NCBI GenBank assembly: GCA_963850605.1
Contig: CAWKLX010000009.1
Span: 1 to 64,000 of the forward strand
Direction of reading: 5' to 3'
From: BOG-908 sp963850605
GTDB taxonomy: Bacteria > Pseudomonadota > Alphaproteobacteria > Acetobacterales > Acetobacteraceae
Length of the DNA: 64,000 bases
Position numbers and translations under genes: made by a program. Numbering within the stretch: the first letter of the stretch is position 1; every line of letters starts with the position of its first letter. Of the stretch, positions 40,306 through 49,370 are shown piece by piece. The notes below the pieces were generated by a model. The model was given only the letters and a program-made list of their open reading frames with translations. It was not told where the DNA came from and ran no database searches.

Positions 40306-42600
40306 TCACATCCTCAACCCGTGCTCGCGTGCCCAGCCAGCCAGCGGCTCGCGCAGGCTGCTCGTGCCAGCCGCCGTCCGCCGCAGCGTATCCAGGAACG
40401 AGCGCAACGCATTCAAATCGAGCGTCGTCAGCCAGGCCTTCACCGGCAGCACGCTCGATGCCGACATCGACAGCCGTGTGATCCCCAGCGCCAGCAGCAC
40501 CGCCGCATCCAGCGGGCGAGACGCCGCCTCGCCGCACAGCGACAACGATGTGCCGGCCTCCGTCGCCGCGGCCCGCACCGATTTCAGCAGCCGCAGCATG
40601 GGCACGGACAGGAAATCGTAGCGCTCGGCCAGCGCCGGCGTGCCGCGGTCGGCGGCGAAGACGAACTGCATCAGATCGTTCGACCCGATGGACACGAAAT
40701 CCGCCTCCGCCATCAGCTCGGGCAGTTGCCACAGCAGCGAGGGCACCTCCAGCATCGTGCCGATCTCCAGCCGCTCGGGTGCCGGGCGCACCCGTGCCGC
40801 CTCGGCGAACACCAGCCCGCGCGCCTGCCGGAATTCGGCCAACGTCGCCACCATCGGAAACATGATGCTGAGCTTGCGGCCATTCGCCGCCAGCAACAGC
40901 GCGCGCAATTGCCGCCGCAGGATCGCCGGCCGGTCCAGCCCCACGCGCAGGCTCCGCCAGCCCATCGCCGGGTTCTCCTCCTCCTGCCGGCCCGCCTGCG
41001 GCAGCAGCTTGTCGCTGCCCAGATCCAGCGTGCGGAACAGCACCGGGCACTCGCCGGCCGCGTCCAGCACGCGCGCATAAATAGCCGCCTGCTCGTCCAC
41101 GCCCGGCACCGAACCCCGCGCCATCATCGCGATCTCGGTGCGGAACAGGCCGATGCCGGAGGCGCCGGTCGCCTCAAGCTGCCGCAGCTCCAACGGCAGG
41201 CCCGCATTCATCAACAGCGAGAATTCGGTGCCGTCCCGCGTCACGCTCGGCGCGTCGCGGAAGCCGGCCAGGCCGGCACTCTGCCGCGCCCGGGCCTCCA
41301 GCACGCGGCCATAAGCCTCGCGCACGCTGGGGTCGGGCCGCAGGATCAGCGTGCCCTCATCGGCGTCCAGCACCGCCTCGTCACCGCCCTCGGCTGCCTC
41401 GATCGCGCCCCGCGCCCCGCCCGCCGCCGGCAAGCCCAGCGCACGGGCCACGATCGCCGCATGGCCGCCGGACGATCCTTCCTCGATAACCACGCCGGCG
41501 ATACCGCGCGCGTGCCATTCCAGAAGCTGGGCCGGTCCCAGGCGGCGCACCAGCAGGATCGCGCCCGCCGCGTCCGCCTGGTCCGGCGCGACATGCCCGT
41601 CGCCGCGCGCCAGATTGGCCAGCAGCGCGGTCGCCAGATCCTCCAGATCGGCCAGCCGTTCCCGCAAATACGGGTCGGTGATCCGGCGCATGCGCGCGCG
41701 CACATCGTCGGCCACCCGGTGCACCGCCGCCTCGGCCGTCAGGCCGCCGCCCACCGCCTCGGTCATCCGCTTCAGCCAACCATCGCCGGCCGCCACCTGG
41801 CGCGTCGTATCCAGGATATCCCGCGGGTCGCCGTCCTCCCCGTCCAGGATCGGCAACTGGGCGGCGATCAGCTGGTCCAATCCCGCCCGTACGGCGCCGA
41901 GCGCCGCCTCCAGCCGCGCCAGCTCGGCCGCCGGATCGTCCGACAGCAGCCGGTCCGGCGCCAGCACCACGCCATGCAGCAGCACCCGCCCGAACACCAT
42001 GCCGGGCGAAAGCAGTGCCGCGTCGAACTGGCGCGGCAGGCTGCCGGCAAAGCCCTCGCCCGCATCGCTGCCGGCGCCGGACAGCAGATCGGTCACCAAC
42101 ATGGCGACCGTCTCCAGCACCTCGGTCTCCACATCCGAAAAATTGCGGTTCTCGCGGCTCTGCACCGCCAGCACGCCCAGCGTGCGCCCGGCCCGCCGTA
42201 CCGGCACCGCCATCATGGCGGCCAACCTGTCCTCGCCCGTTTCCGGCCGGTAGGCGAAAGCGGGGTGGTTCTGCGCGTCGGCCAGCGCCATCGGCTGGCC
42301 GGTGGCCGCGACCAGGCCCACGATCCCCTCGCCCACGCGCAACCGGGTGCGGCCAATCGCCGCCTGGTTCAGCCCATGCGTGGCGCGCAGCTCCAGGATC
42401 TCGCCCGCGCGCAAGCCATACGCCGAGCACACATCGGTCGCGAGCTCGCCGGCGACCATCTCCACGATATCGGGCAATTGCGCGCTGCCGGACGCCATCA
42501 CGCCCCGCAAGCGCTGCAGCAGGCGCCGCCCCGGCGACACCGGTGTGGCGGGGGCAGCCTCGCCGAAGCGAGCCGCGCCTAGGGCAATGTCGTCATCCAC
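40306..42600 (-). CDS. ptsP: Phosphoenolpyruvate-protein phosphotransferase, nitrogen PTS enzyme I
   Basis: This is enzyme I-Ntr of the regulatory nitrogen PTS, 764 residues. An N-terminal GAF domain (about 40-175; ATHGLNQAAIGRTRLRVGEG, GVLAVQSRENRNFSDVE) precedes the phospho-carrier domain, with the phosphorylated His380 in SSGGHAAIVARALGL; the usual Thr-Ser before it is Gly-Gly here. The C-terminal PEP barrel has GIGLFRTEIAMMARG, MFPMVATLAEFRQAR and SIGSNDLMQFVFAADRGTP, with the catalytic Cys in LCGEAASRPL. Partner HPr/EIIA genes are not in the window. It lies downstream of lysC and the flavin oxidoreductase in the same direction, the common Rhodospirillales order. Confidence 0.93.
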   Translation of the reverse strand: MDDDIALGAARFGEAAPATPVSPGRRLLQRLRGVMASGSAQLPDIVEMVAGELATDVCSAYGLRAGEILELRATHGLNQAAIGRTRLRVGEGIVGLVAATGQPMALADAQNHPAFAYRPETGEDRLAAMMAVPVRRAGRTLGVLAVQSRENRNFSDVETEVLETVAMLVTDLLSGAGSDAGEGFAGSLPRQFDAALLSPGMVFGRVLLHGVVLAPDRLLSDDPAAELARLEAALGAVRAGLDQLIAAQLPILDGEDGDPRDILDTTRQVAAGDGWLKRMTEAVGGGLTAEAAVHRVADDVRARMRRITDPYLRERLADLEDLATALLANLARGDGHVAPDQADAAGAILLVRRLGPAQLLEWHARGIAGVVIEEGSSGGHAAIVARALGLPAAGGARGAIEAAEGGDEAVLDADEGTLILRPDPSVREAYGRVLEARARQSAGLAGFRDAPSVTRDGTEFSLLMNAGLPLELRQLEATGASGIGLFRTEIAMMARGSVPGVDEQAAIYARVLDAAGECPVLFRTLDLGSDKLLPQAGRQEEENPAMGWRSLRVGLDRPAILRRQLRALLLAANGRKLSIMFPMVATLAEFRQARGLVFAEAARVRPAPERLEIGTMLEVPSLLWQLPELMAEADFVSIGSNDLMQFVFAADRGTPALAERYDFLSVPMLRLLKSVRAAATEAGTSLSLCGEAASRPLDAAVLLALGITRLSMSASSVLPVKAWLTTLDLNALRSFLDTLRRTAAGTSSLREPLAGWAREHGLRM

Positions 42601-42618
42601 GAGCGCAGCACCGGCTCC

Positions 42619-43671
42619 TCACCCCCGCGCGGCGAGCGCGCCCTCCGCCTGCCAAACCAGCTCCTCGATCACCTCGGCCACGCTCTGCTCCCGCGTCACC
42701 ATGCCGACCGACTGGCCGGCCATGACCGACCCCGTGTCCACGTCCCCGTCGATCACCGCGCGTCGCAGCGCCCCGGCCCAGAAATGTTCGATCTCCAACT
42801 GCGCCGCCTCCTTCGTCAGCTCGCCCGACTGGTAACGGCGCAGCGCCTCGGCCTGCGCATCCAGGAACCGGCGCGTACCCTCGTTCACCAGCCCGCGCAC
42901 CGGAATGACCGGGAACCGCGCATCCAGCTGCACGGAAGGTAGCGCGTCGCGGGCATTGGCCCGGATGAAGGCCCGCTTAAAATTCGGATGGGCAATGCTG
43001 TCGGTCGCCGCCGCGAACCGCGTGCCGAGCTGGGCGCCCGACGCACCCATCTCCAGATACGACAGAATGGCCTCGCCGCGCCCAAGCCCGCCGGCCACGA
43101 ACACCGGCACGTCGCGTATGTGCGGCAGGATTTCCTGCGCCAGTACGGTCAGCGACACCGGGCCGATATGCCCGCCCGCCTCCGACCCCTCGATCACCAG
43201 CGCATCGGCGCCCGATTTGATGAAGCGCTTCGCCAGCACCAGCGCCGGCGCGAAACACACGAGCCTCGCCCCGCCATCCTTGACCGCACGCACCGCCGGC
43301 CCGGGCGGAATGCCGCCGGCCAGCACCACATGCGTGACACCCGCGCGCAGGCAGACCTGCACCAGCTCGTCGAGTTGCGGGTGCATGGTGATCAGGTTCA
43401 CGCCGAACGGTTTTGCCGTCAGCGCCTGGGTCGCGGCGATTTCAGCCTCCAGCATCGCCGGCCCCATCGAGCCGCAGGCGATCACGCCGAATCCGCCGGC
43501 ATTGGAGATGGCCGCCACAAGGGTGCGCTCGCTGACCCAGCTCATCGCCCCGCCCATGATGGCCGTGCGCGTCCCCAGGAACGCGGTGCCGCGCGACCAC
43601 AGGACGTCGAGCTTCGCCCGCGCCTCGCTCGGCGCCGGCACCAAGGGATCGAGAAGACCGGTATCAGGCAT
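42619..43671 (-). CDS. Nitronate monooxygenase-like FMN oxidoreductase
   Basis: This is a TIM-barrel flavoprotein of about 350 residues of the nitronate monooxygenase (2-nitropropane dioxygenase) class. Landmarks are RTAIMGGAMSWVSERTLVAA, SNAGGFGVIACG, KPFGVNLITMHP, DALVIEGSEAGGHIG (with the His next to FMN) and VAGGLGRGEAILSYLEMGAS followed by GAQLGTRFAA. Related enzymes include FabK and quinone reductases, so the substrate is uncertain. Start at 43671 (MPDTGLLDPL) or 43680; the ATG overlaps the lysC stop (ATGCCTGA), suggesting coupling. Confidence 0.85.
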   Translation of the reverse strand: MPDTGLLDPLVPAPSEARAKLDVLWSRGTAFLGTRTAIMGGAMSWVSERTLVAAISNAGGFGVIACGSMGPAMLEAEIAATQALTAKPFGVNLITMHPQLDELVQVCLRAGVTHVVLAGGIPPGPAVRAVKDGGARLVCFAPALVLAKRFIKSGADALVIEGSEAGGHIGPVSLTVLAQEILPHIRDVPVFVAGGLGRGEAILSYLEMGASGAQLGTRFAAATDSIAHPNFKRAFIRANARDALPSVQLDARFPVIPVRGLVNEGTRRFLDAQAEALRRYQSGELTKEAAQLEIEHFWAGALRRAVIDGDVDTGSVMAGQSVGMVTREQSVAEVIEELVWQAEGALAARG

Positions 43672-44905
43672 CGAGGCCATACGCCGTGTGCAGCGCGCGC
43701 ACCGCAAGTTCCGTGTACTCTTCCGCGATCAGCACGCTCACCTTGATCTCGCTCGTGGAAATGACCTGGATGTTGATCGCCCGCTCGGCCAGGGTCCGAA
43801 ACATCGTATTGGCGATACCCGCATGGCTGCGCATGCCCACGCCGACGACGGAGATCTTGGCCACGTCGTGATCGGTCAGCAATGTCGTGTAGCCGATATG
43901 GTCGCGCTCCCCTTCCAGGCACGCCACCACGCGCGCCAGGTCCGCGCGCCCGATCGTGAACGTCATGTCGGTGGCGCCCTCCGCGGACACGTTCTGCACG
44001 ATCATGTCGACGTTCACCCGCGCGTCGGATAGCGGCCCGAACACCGAGGCCGCGACGCCTGGCCGGTCCGGCACATGCCGCAGCGTGACCTTCGCCTCGT
44101 CGCGCGAATAGGCGATGCCGGTGACTATTTCCTTTTCCACGATCTCGTCCTCATCGACCAGGAAAGTTCCCCGATCCTGTTTGTCGGTGTTCGGATCATC
44201 CGGGTCCTCGAAGCTGGAGAGCACCTGGACCCGCACGCGTTCCTTCATCGCCAGCTCGACGCTGCGCGCCTGCAATACCTTGGCGCCGACCGAGGCCAGC
44301 TCCAGCATCTCCTCGTAGGCGATCCGGTCCAGCCGCCGCGCGCGCGGCGCGATGCGCGGGTCCGTCGTGTACACCCCGTCCACGTCGGTGTAGATGTCGC
44401 ACCGGTCGGCCCGCAGCGCGGACGCCAGCGCCACGGCCGAGGTATCCGACCCGCCACGCCCCAACGTGGCGATGCGGTTGTCCGGCGCCAGGCCCTGGAA
44501 ACCGGCCACCACCGCCACCTGGCCCCGCGCCATGCAGTCGGAAATCTGCGCCGCGTCCACGCTCAGGATGCGGGCCGCGCCATGCGCGTCGTCGGTGCGC
44601 AGCGGTATCTGCCAGCCGGCCCAGGACCGCGCCTCCACGCCCTCGGCCTGCAGCGCGATCGCCAGCAGACCCATCGTCACCTGCTCGCCGGTCGCCACCA
44701 CGGCATCGTATTCGCGCGCGTCGTGCAGCGGCGACAGCGCCTGGCACCAGGCGACCAGCTGGTTGGTCGCCCCCGCCATGGCTGAGACGACCACCGCCAC
44801 CTGGTCGCCTGCCTCCACCTGCCGCCGCACCCGCTGGGCCACGCGGCGTATCCGGTCGAGGTCGGCGACGGACGTGCCGCCGAACTTCATCACGATGCGG
44901 GCCAT
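43664..44905 (-). CDS. lysC: Aspartate kinase
   Basis: This enzyme catalyses the first step of the aspartate family pathway (lysine, threonine, methionine, diaminopimelate). It has 413 residues with an N-terminal kinase domain (ARIVMKFGGTSVAD, VVVSAMAGATNQLVAWCQ, TLGRGGSDTSAVALASALRA, DIYTDVDGVYTTDPRI) and two C-terminal ACT domains (VTLRHVPDRPGVAASVFGPL, KISVVGVGMRSHAGIANTMF) for feedback control by lysine and/or threonine. I start at ATG 44905; the frame further upstream is unlikely to be coding. It is divergent from ubiG and coupled to the FMN oxidoreductase. Confidence 0.96.
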   Translation of the reverse strand: MARIVMKFGGTSVADLDRIRRVAQRVRRQVEAGDQVAVVVSAMAGATNQLVAWCQALSPLHDAREYDAVVATGEQVTMGLLAIALQAEGVEARSWAGWQIPLRTDDAHGAARILSVDAAQISDCMARGQVAVVAGFQGLAPDNRIATLGRGGSDTSAVALASALRADRCDIYTDVDGVYTTDPRIAPRARRLDRIAYEEMLELASVGAKVLQARSVELAMKERVRVQVLSSFEDPDDPNTDKQDRGTFLVDEDEIVEKEIVTGIAYSRDEAKVTLRHVPDRPGVAASVFGPLSDARVNVDMIVQNVSAEGATDMTFTIGRADLARVVACLEGERDHIGYTTLLTDHDVAKISVVGVGMRSHAGIANTMFRTLAERAINIQVISTSEIKVSVLIAEEYTELAVRALHTAYGLDA

Positions 44906-44985
44906 GGTTTCCTTGGAACAGGCGAGTCCCGCCGGCCGGCAGCGGGTGGGGTGGTCTAATCGGGCCGGGCTGGTAAGACAATCTT

Positions 44986-45010
44986 CAGCCATCAGGGATC
45001 AGCCATCAGG
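44986..45010 (+). repeat. Short tandem repeat before ubiG
   Basis: The 14-base unit CAGCCATCAGGGAT is followed by an 11-base partial copy whose last G is the first base of the ubiG GTG. No clear ribosome-binding site other than AGG is visible. Confidence 0.4.
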
Positions 45011-45708
45011 TGTCACAGGCGGTATCGGCGGCGGAGGTGGCGCGGTTCGGCGCGCTGGCGCCGCGCTGGTGGGATATGTCGGGGCCGATGCGCGAGCTGC
45101 ACCGCATGAATCCCGTCCGCGTGGGCTGGATCACGCAACGTGTGCCGGCGGGCGGCGCCGCGGTGCGCGTGCTCGACATCGGCTGTGGCGGCGGAATCGC
45201 GTCCGAGGCGCTGGCCCGCGCGGGGTTCGCGGTCACCGGGTTGGACGCCTCGGCCGAGGCGGTCGGGGTTGCCCGCACCCATGCGGCCCAAGCCGGCCTC
45301 GCGATCGACTACCGGGTCGGGCTTGCCCAGGATCTGCTCGCCGAACCCGCCCGGTTCGACGCGGTGACGGCGCTGGAGGTGATCGAGCACGTCCCCGACC
45401 AGGCCGCGTTCGTGGCCACGCTCGGCAGCTTGCTCGCGCCGGGCGGCACGCTGTTCGTCTCCACCATCAACCGCACCTTGGCCTCGCTCGCGGTGGCCAA
45501 GATCGGCGCCGAATACATCGCCCGGCTGCTCCCCGCCGGCACGCATGACTGGCGGCATTTCGTGCGGCCGGACGAACTGGCTGCCATGGGCCGCGCCGCC
45601 GGCCTGCGCCCCGCCGCCCTCGCCGGCATGACCGCCCGGCCCGGCGCCGGCTGGACCACCAGTTATGACGTGACGATCAATTACATCATGGCGCTGGCAC
45701 GCGACTGA
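45010..45708 (+). CDS. ubiG: Ubiquinone biosynthesis O-methyltransferase
   Basis: UbiG carries out both O-methylations in ubiquinone synthesis. It has 232 residues. The N-terminus EVARFGALAPRWWDMSGPMR and ELHRMNPVRVGWI is characteristic. The SAM motif is VLDIGCGGG (55-63), followed by GLDASAEAVGVARTHAA, FDAVTALEVIEHVPD and GGTLFVSTINRTLAS. The C-terminal THDWRHFVRPDELAAMGRAA is the family signature. The start is GTG at 45010, set in a short tandem repeat. It is divergent from lysC, with about 105 bases between start codons. Confidence 0.95.
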   Translation: MSQAVSAAEVARFGALAPRWWDMSGPMRELHRMNPVRVGWITQRVPAGGAAVRVLDIGCGGGIASEALARAGFAVTGLDASAEAVGVARTHAAQAGLAIDYRVGLAQDLLAEPARFDAVTALEVIEHVPDQAAFVATLGSLLAPGGTLFVSTINRTLASLAVAKIGAEYIARLLPAGTHDWRHFVRPDELAAMGRAAGLRPAALAGMTARPGAGWTTSYDVTINYIMALARD

Positions 45709-45712
45709 AATC

Positions 45713-45949
45713 TCAGCGCAGCGACGGATATGGCAGCGGACCCAAGTCGATCCGGACAGAGGAAAGGGCACGCACGGCCCGCGCACCCAGCACGATTACA
45801 TAAAGCGCGACCGGCAACCCGTATGAGACCAGGAAAATGGCCGGCAGATCCGCCATGCCGATCACGACCAATGTCAGTAGCGTGTAGTACAGAAACGCTG
45901 CGACAAAGGCCGGCCAGGGCACGGCCACGGCGTTCAGGATGCGGGACAT
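45713..45949 (-). CDS. Small membrane protein, unknown
   Basis: This 78-residue protein has two predicted helices (PAFVAAFLYYTLLTLVVIGM and FLVSYGLPVALYVIVLGARA) and a short tail RIDLGPLPYPSLR. I recognise no family. The gene ends 5 bases after ubiG ends on the other strand (convergent). Composition and topology support coding, but evidence is limited. Confidence 0.5.
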   Translation of the reverse strand: MSRILNAVAVPWPAFVAAFLYYTLLTLVVIGMADLPAIFLVSYGLPVALYVIVLGARAVRALSSVRIDLGPLPYPSLR

Positions 45950-46050
45950 GGCGTCGCTCGTTGAAGGTTGCCGCCCTTAGATGGGATTAACGCGGCTGAT
46001 AGTAAGCGACGTTATGAACGATCACCCATGCCTGCCCCGCATGGGCCACC

Positions 46051-46494
46051 CTATTTTTGCGGTTGAAAATGGCAATCCGGCCTGACCGCACCCTGGTAGC
46101 GCGGCCAACGCTGCGTGCTGCCCAGGATCGGCAGGCCGATATAGCCGCGCAGCCGCAAGGTCCCGTCCGGCACCCAGACCTCGGCGCTGTAGGTCTTGCC
46201 GTCCTCGGGATCGGTGACGGTGCCATGCCACCGCCCATCATCCCGCAGCCGCAACCCGGCCAGCAGCACCTCGTGGCATTGCGGCAGGCCGCGCCAGTCG
46301 CGCTTGATGTCGTGGGCCGGCCAGTCCGACAGGCCGACGATGATGCCGCACAGATCGCCGCCGCAACGTTGCACGCTGATCACGCCGCCCCGATCCTCGG
46401 TCAGCCACAGCCCGAGCGGGGAAGGCGGTTCGGCCTTGCCCGGACACGGCACGGCCAGGCACGCGACGGCCAGGAGCGCCGCCGCCCTACCCAT
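46051..46494 (-). CDS. DUF2147 secreted protein
   Basis: This 147-residue protein has a signal peptide (AAALLAVACLAVPCPGKA, cleavage after KA) and a DUF2147 beta-barrel domain: GLWLTEDRGGVISVQRCGGD, LCGIIVGLSD, GRWHGTVTDPEDGKTYSAEV and LRLRGYIGLPILGSTQRWPR. The family is periplasmic and mostly of unknown function, with lipid-binding proposals for some members. It is the last gene of a comF-grxC-DUF1178-DUF2147 series and its ATG overlaps the DUF1178 gene by 8 bases. Confidence 0.88.
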   Translation of the reverse strand: MGRAAALLAVACLAVPCPGKAEPPSPLGLWLTEDRGGVISVQRCGGDLCGIIVGLSDWPAHDIKRDWRGLPQCHEVLLAGLRLRDDGRWHGTVTDPEDGKTYSAEVWVPDGTLRLRGYIGLPILGSTQRWPRYQGAVRPDCHFQPQK

Positions 46495-46969
46495 CGGCGC
46501 GCGGCACCCAAGGGATGCTGGCGACCTCTATCCCGTCCTCGGCCAGCGCCTCGGCCTGCTCGGGCGTGGCCTCGCCGTAGATCGGCCGTGGCGGGGTCTT
46601 CCCGGTGTGGATGGCGCGCGCCGTGTCGGCGAAGCGCGGGCCGACATAGTCGCAGCGCTGCTCCACCTCGGCCCGGATGCGTTGCAAAACGGCGCGCACC
46701 TGGTCCGGCATCGGCGGCGGCGCAGGGACCGGCGGCTTGGATGCGTCCACCTCGGCCGGCGGCGCGGCCGGACTCCCGGCCGCGTTGACAGCGGGACCCG
46801 CCACCCCCTTGCCGAGGCGTGGCGCCATGATCGCCCGCGAGATTTTCGGGCTGGCGCAGACCGGGCAATCCAGCAGCCCGGACTTGGCCTGCTGGTCGAA
46901 GGCGGCGCTGCTGCGGAACCAACCATCGAAACTGTGGCCGTCGCTGCACCGCAAATCGTAGTGGATCAT
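46487..46969 (-). CDS. DUF1178 family protein
   Basis: This 160-residue soluble protein has a zinc-ribbon-like start (MIHYDLRCSDGHSFDGWFRS, then LLDCPVCASPKISRAIMAPR), with the C-x-n-H and C-x2-C pairs, a Pro/Ala linker and a helical C-terminus (RAEVEQRCDYVGPRFADTAR, GEATPEQAEALAEDGIEV). This is the DUF1178 pattern, usual in alphaproteobacteria next to glutaredoxin genes. Function unknown. It lies 18 bases downstream of grxC. Confidence 0.9.
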   Translation of the reverse strand: MIHYDLRCSDGHSFDGWFRSSAAFDQQAKSGLLDCPVCASPKISRAIMAPRLGKGVAGPAVNAAGSPAAPPAEVDASKPPVPAPPPMPDQVRAVLQRIRAEVEQRCDYVGPRFADTARAIHTGKTPPRPIYGEATPEQAEALAEDGIEVASIPWVPRADG

Positions 46970-46987
46970 CGCGAAAATGAGCTCGGC

Positions 46988-47242
46988 TCAGCCGGCCAGC
47001 AGCGCATCGAGCCGCCCTGCCCGGTCCAGCGCCAGCAGATCGTCGCACCCGCCCAGATGTTTGCCATCGACGAAGATCTGCGGGACCGTCGAACGTCCGC
47101 CCGACCTGGCCACCGCTTCGGCGCGCGCCGGCGTGCCCTGCGGCGCATCGATCTTCTTGAAAGCGACGCCTTTGTCCGTGAGCAGCGTCATGGCGCGCGT
47201 GCAGTATGGACAAAACGGCTGGGTATAAATCTCAATCGTCAC
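46988..47242 (-). CDS. grxC: Glutaredoxin 3
   Basis: This is an 84-residue dithiol glutaredoxin. The active site is Cys11-Pro-Tyr-Cys14 (YTQPFCPYCTRAMTLL), the TVP loop is GGRSTVPQIFVDGKHLGGCD, and the length is typical of GrxC. It reduces mixed disulfides with glutathione in the cytoplasm. The ATG at 47242 overlaps the end of comF by 11 bases, so it is probably translated from the same message. Confidence 0.94.
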   Translation of the reverse strand: MTIEIYTQPFCPYCTRAMTLLTDKGVAFKKIDAPQGTPARAEAVARSGGRSTVPQIFVDGKHLGGCDDLLALDRAGRLDALLAG

Positions 47243-48023
47243 GGCTATCCTCTTCGGGTCCGGCCCGATCTATCCTGGGGTCGGCCACCCGGCTCGCCAC
47301 AAGCACGTCAACATGGGCCGCGCCCGCGTCAAGCAGGGCGCGTGTGCAGGCTCCGGCGGTAGCTCCGGAGGTAAGCACATCGTCGATCAGCACAATATGC
47401 CGGCCGGCGACAAGCGCCCGGCGTGCCGGCCGCACGTCGATGGCGCCCGACAGCGCCCGCGCCCGCGCGGCCGCCGATTGCTGGCCCAGCGACCGGGTCG
47501 CCTTCAGCCGCACGAGCAGGTCCAGGCAGGCCGGCACCCCGGCGCGGCGGGATACCTCATGGGCCAGCAACGCCGACTGGTTGTAGCGCCGCCGCAACAG
47601 GCGCCAGCGATGCAGCGGCACCGGCACCAGCAGGTCGGCCCCCGCCAGCAGGCCGGCCCCGGCCCGGTGCATGTGCATCGCCAGCGTCCGCGCCATCTCG
47701 ACCCGGTCATTGTGCTTGAACGGCAGGATCAGCGCGCGCGACGCCGCGTCGTACAGCATGGCGGCCCGCGCCCGTCCCCAAGGCGGCGGCGCGGCGGTGC
47801 AGGTGGCGCACAGCCGGACAGCACCGGCCGTGGCCCGGCTGGCGAACGGCAGCCCGCATTGCCCGCATAGCGGCTCGGCGATGAAGGAAATACGCCCGAA
47901 GCAGGCGCCGCAGAGCTGCCCCGGCACATCCACCGCCGCGTCGCAGCAGGCGCAACTGGCCGGCAGCAGCAGGTCGAGGCCGGCGCGCGCGGCGCGATGC
48001 AGGGAGGCGGCAAGCATGGACAT
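47232..48023 (-). CDS. ComF family protein (phosphoribosyltransferase-like)
   Basis: This 263-residue protein has two N-terminal zinc ribbons (ASCACCDAAVDVPGQLCGAC and CGQCGLPFAS...LCATCT) and a type I phosphoribosyltransferase domain. It shows LLVPVPLHRWRLLRRRYNQS, TRSLGQQSAAARARAL and the PRPP loop VLIDDVLTSGATAGAC. ComF members act in DNA uptake and processing in competent bacteria; in alphaproteobacteria the role is less clear. It leads an operon with grxC and is divergent from the methyltransferase at 48088. Confidence 0.9.
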   Translation of the reverse strand: MSMLAASLHRAARAGLDLLLPASCACCDAAVDVPGQLCGACFGRISFIAEPLCGQCGLPFASRATAGAVRLCATCTAAPPPWGRARAAMLYDAASRALILPFKHNDRVEMARTLAMHMHRAGAGLLAGADLLVPVPLHRWRLLRRRYNQSALLAHEVSRRAGVPACLDLLVRLKATRSLGQQSAAARARALSGAIDVRPARRALVAGRHIVLIDDVLTSGATAGACTRALLDAGAAHVDVLVASRVADPRIDRAGPEEDSRDD

Positions 48024-48087
48024 AGACTAGGCCGGATACGCGGCCCATGTGCCACCCTGTTGGTCGTCGCGATGATCGGAGAGTTGC

Positions 48088-48966
48088 TTGGCGGACATGC
48101 TGGTGTTCGACCGCCGCGCGGTGCGGCTGCACCGGGAACGCGCCGCGCGCACGCTGGCGCCGGTCCAGCCCGTGCTGCGCGAGGTGGCCGAGCGCCTGCT
48201 CGACCGGCTGGACGATACCACGCACCGTTTCGCCACCGCGCTCGACGTGGGCGGACGCGGCGTGGTCGCACCCCTGCTGCGCGCGCGCGGCATCACCGCC
48301 ATCAGCCTCGACCTCTCGCCCGCCATGGCCGCCCTGAACGGCGGCGCGGCCGTGGCCGGCGACGAGGAACACCTGCCGTTCGCGCCCCGATCATTCGATC
48401 TGGTCGTCGCCAACCTGTCGCTGCATTGGGTGAACGACCTGCCCGGCGCGCTCATCCAGTTGCGGCAGGCGCTGCGGCCGGACGGGCTGCTGCTGGCCAG
48501 CCTGCCGGCCCTGGGCACGCTCGCGGAACTGCGCCGCGCGCTCACCGAGGCGGAGGCGGCACTGACCGGCGGCGCCGCACCCAGAATCTCGCCGTTTCCC
48601 GAGCTGAGCGATTGCGCCGCCCTGCTGCAGCGCGCCGGATTCGCGCTGCCGGTGGCGGACCTCGACGACATAACGCTGGCCTACGCCGACCCGTGGGACC
48701 TGGTGCGCGAGCTGCGCGCGGCGGGCGAGACGAACGCCGTGCGCCACCGCCACCGCGCCACCCCGCCCCGCGCCCTGTTCCCCGCGGCGCTGGCCGGCCT
48801 GTCCCGGCCTGGCGAACGCATGCCGGCGACCCTGAAGCTGGCAATGCTGACAGGGTGGGCGCCCGCCCCTTCGCAACCCAGACCGCTGCCGCGCGGCAGC
48901 GGCCAGGTGAGCCTGGCCGCGGTCTTCGGGGGTGGAGCGGCCCACCCCCGAAACCTCGATCAGTAA
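48088..48966 (+). CDS. Class I SAM-dependent methyltransferase, BioC/NDUFAF5-like
   Basis: This 292-residue protein begins MLVFDRRAVRLHRERAA, the signature of the group that includes mitochondrial NDUFAF5. The SAM region is ATALDVGGRGVVAPLL with a less standard glycine motif, then ISLDLSPAMAALNGG, LPFAPRSFDLVVANLSLHWV and ALRPDGLLLASLPALGTL. NDUFAF5 acts in complex I assembly; that this protein does likewise is only suggested by similarity. The TTG at 48088 has GGAGAG close upstream, while the ATG at 48097 would be a little far. It overlaps the convergent next gene by 7 bases. Confidence 0.8.
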   Translation: MADMLVFDRRAVRLHRERAARTLAPVQPVLREVAERLLDRLDDTTHRFATALDVGGRGVVAPLLRARGITAISLDLSPAMAALNGGAAVAGDEEHLPFAPRSFDLVVANLSLHWVNDLPGALIQLRQALRPDGLLLASLPALGTLAELRRALTEAEAALTGGAAPRISPFPELSDCAALLQRAGFALPVADLDDITLAYADPWDLVRELRAAGETNAVRHRHRATPPRALFPAALAGLSRPGERMPATLKLAMLTGWAPAPSQPRPLPRGSGQVSLAAVFGGGAAHPRNLDQ

Positions 48967-49253
48967 TAACCCCAGTGCGGCGGCACCCAACGGCCCCAGG
49001 GATCGTAATGCCCGGGAATGAACCGGTAGGGCGCCGGGGCATAGGCGACCGGTGGAGCCACCACCACGGGGGGCGCCGCGACGAAAGCCGGGCCGCCAAT
49101 GAACACGCCGCCACGCCAGCCCCAGCCGCCGTGCCAGCCCCATCCCCAGCCTGGCCGCGCCCACCAGGCCTGGGCCGGCGAGGGTGCCAGCAGCGGCCCG
49201 GCCACGCAGGCCGCGAGCAGACCGCCGATCGTCATTTTCTTCACAAAACCCAT
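48960..49253 (-). CDS. Small secreted Gly/Trp/Pro-rich protein
   Basis: This 97-residue protein has a signal peptide (MGFVKKMTIGGLLAACVAGP, cleavage after AQA). The mature part is Trp/Gly-rich (WARPGWGWGWHGGWGWRGG), then Pro/Val-rich, ending in FIPGHYDPWGRWVPPHWGYY. Such PGHW-type tails are common in small alphaproteobacterial envelope proteins of unknown function. I start at 49253 rather than the 18-codon longer frame, because the signal peptide begins there. Confidence 0.72.
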   Translation of the reverse strand: MGFVKKMTIGGLLAACVAGPLLAPSPAQAWWARPGWGWGWHGGWGWRGGVFIGGPAFVAAPPVVVAPPVAYAPAPYRFIPGHYDPWGRWVPPHWGYY

Positions 49254-49370
49254 CGAAGCCTCCTCTGTTCGAACTCCGGACGCGTAGGTAGGCGACGCAT
49301 GTTGCACGTCTTTTTGCGCGTGGTTTCAGAACGTAACAGCCCCCATGTCACGGCGGGGCGGGAGGACAGC

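Noticed and set aside
39454..42582. Plus-strand open frame of about 1040 codons
   Set aside because: It is antisense to ptsP and the RodZ-like gene; the translation is His/Arg/Gln/Pro-rich low complexity, the usual mirror of GC-rich coding DNA.
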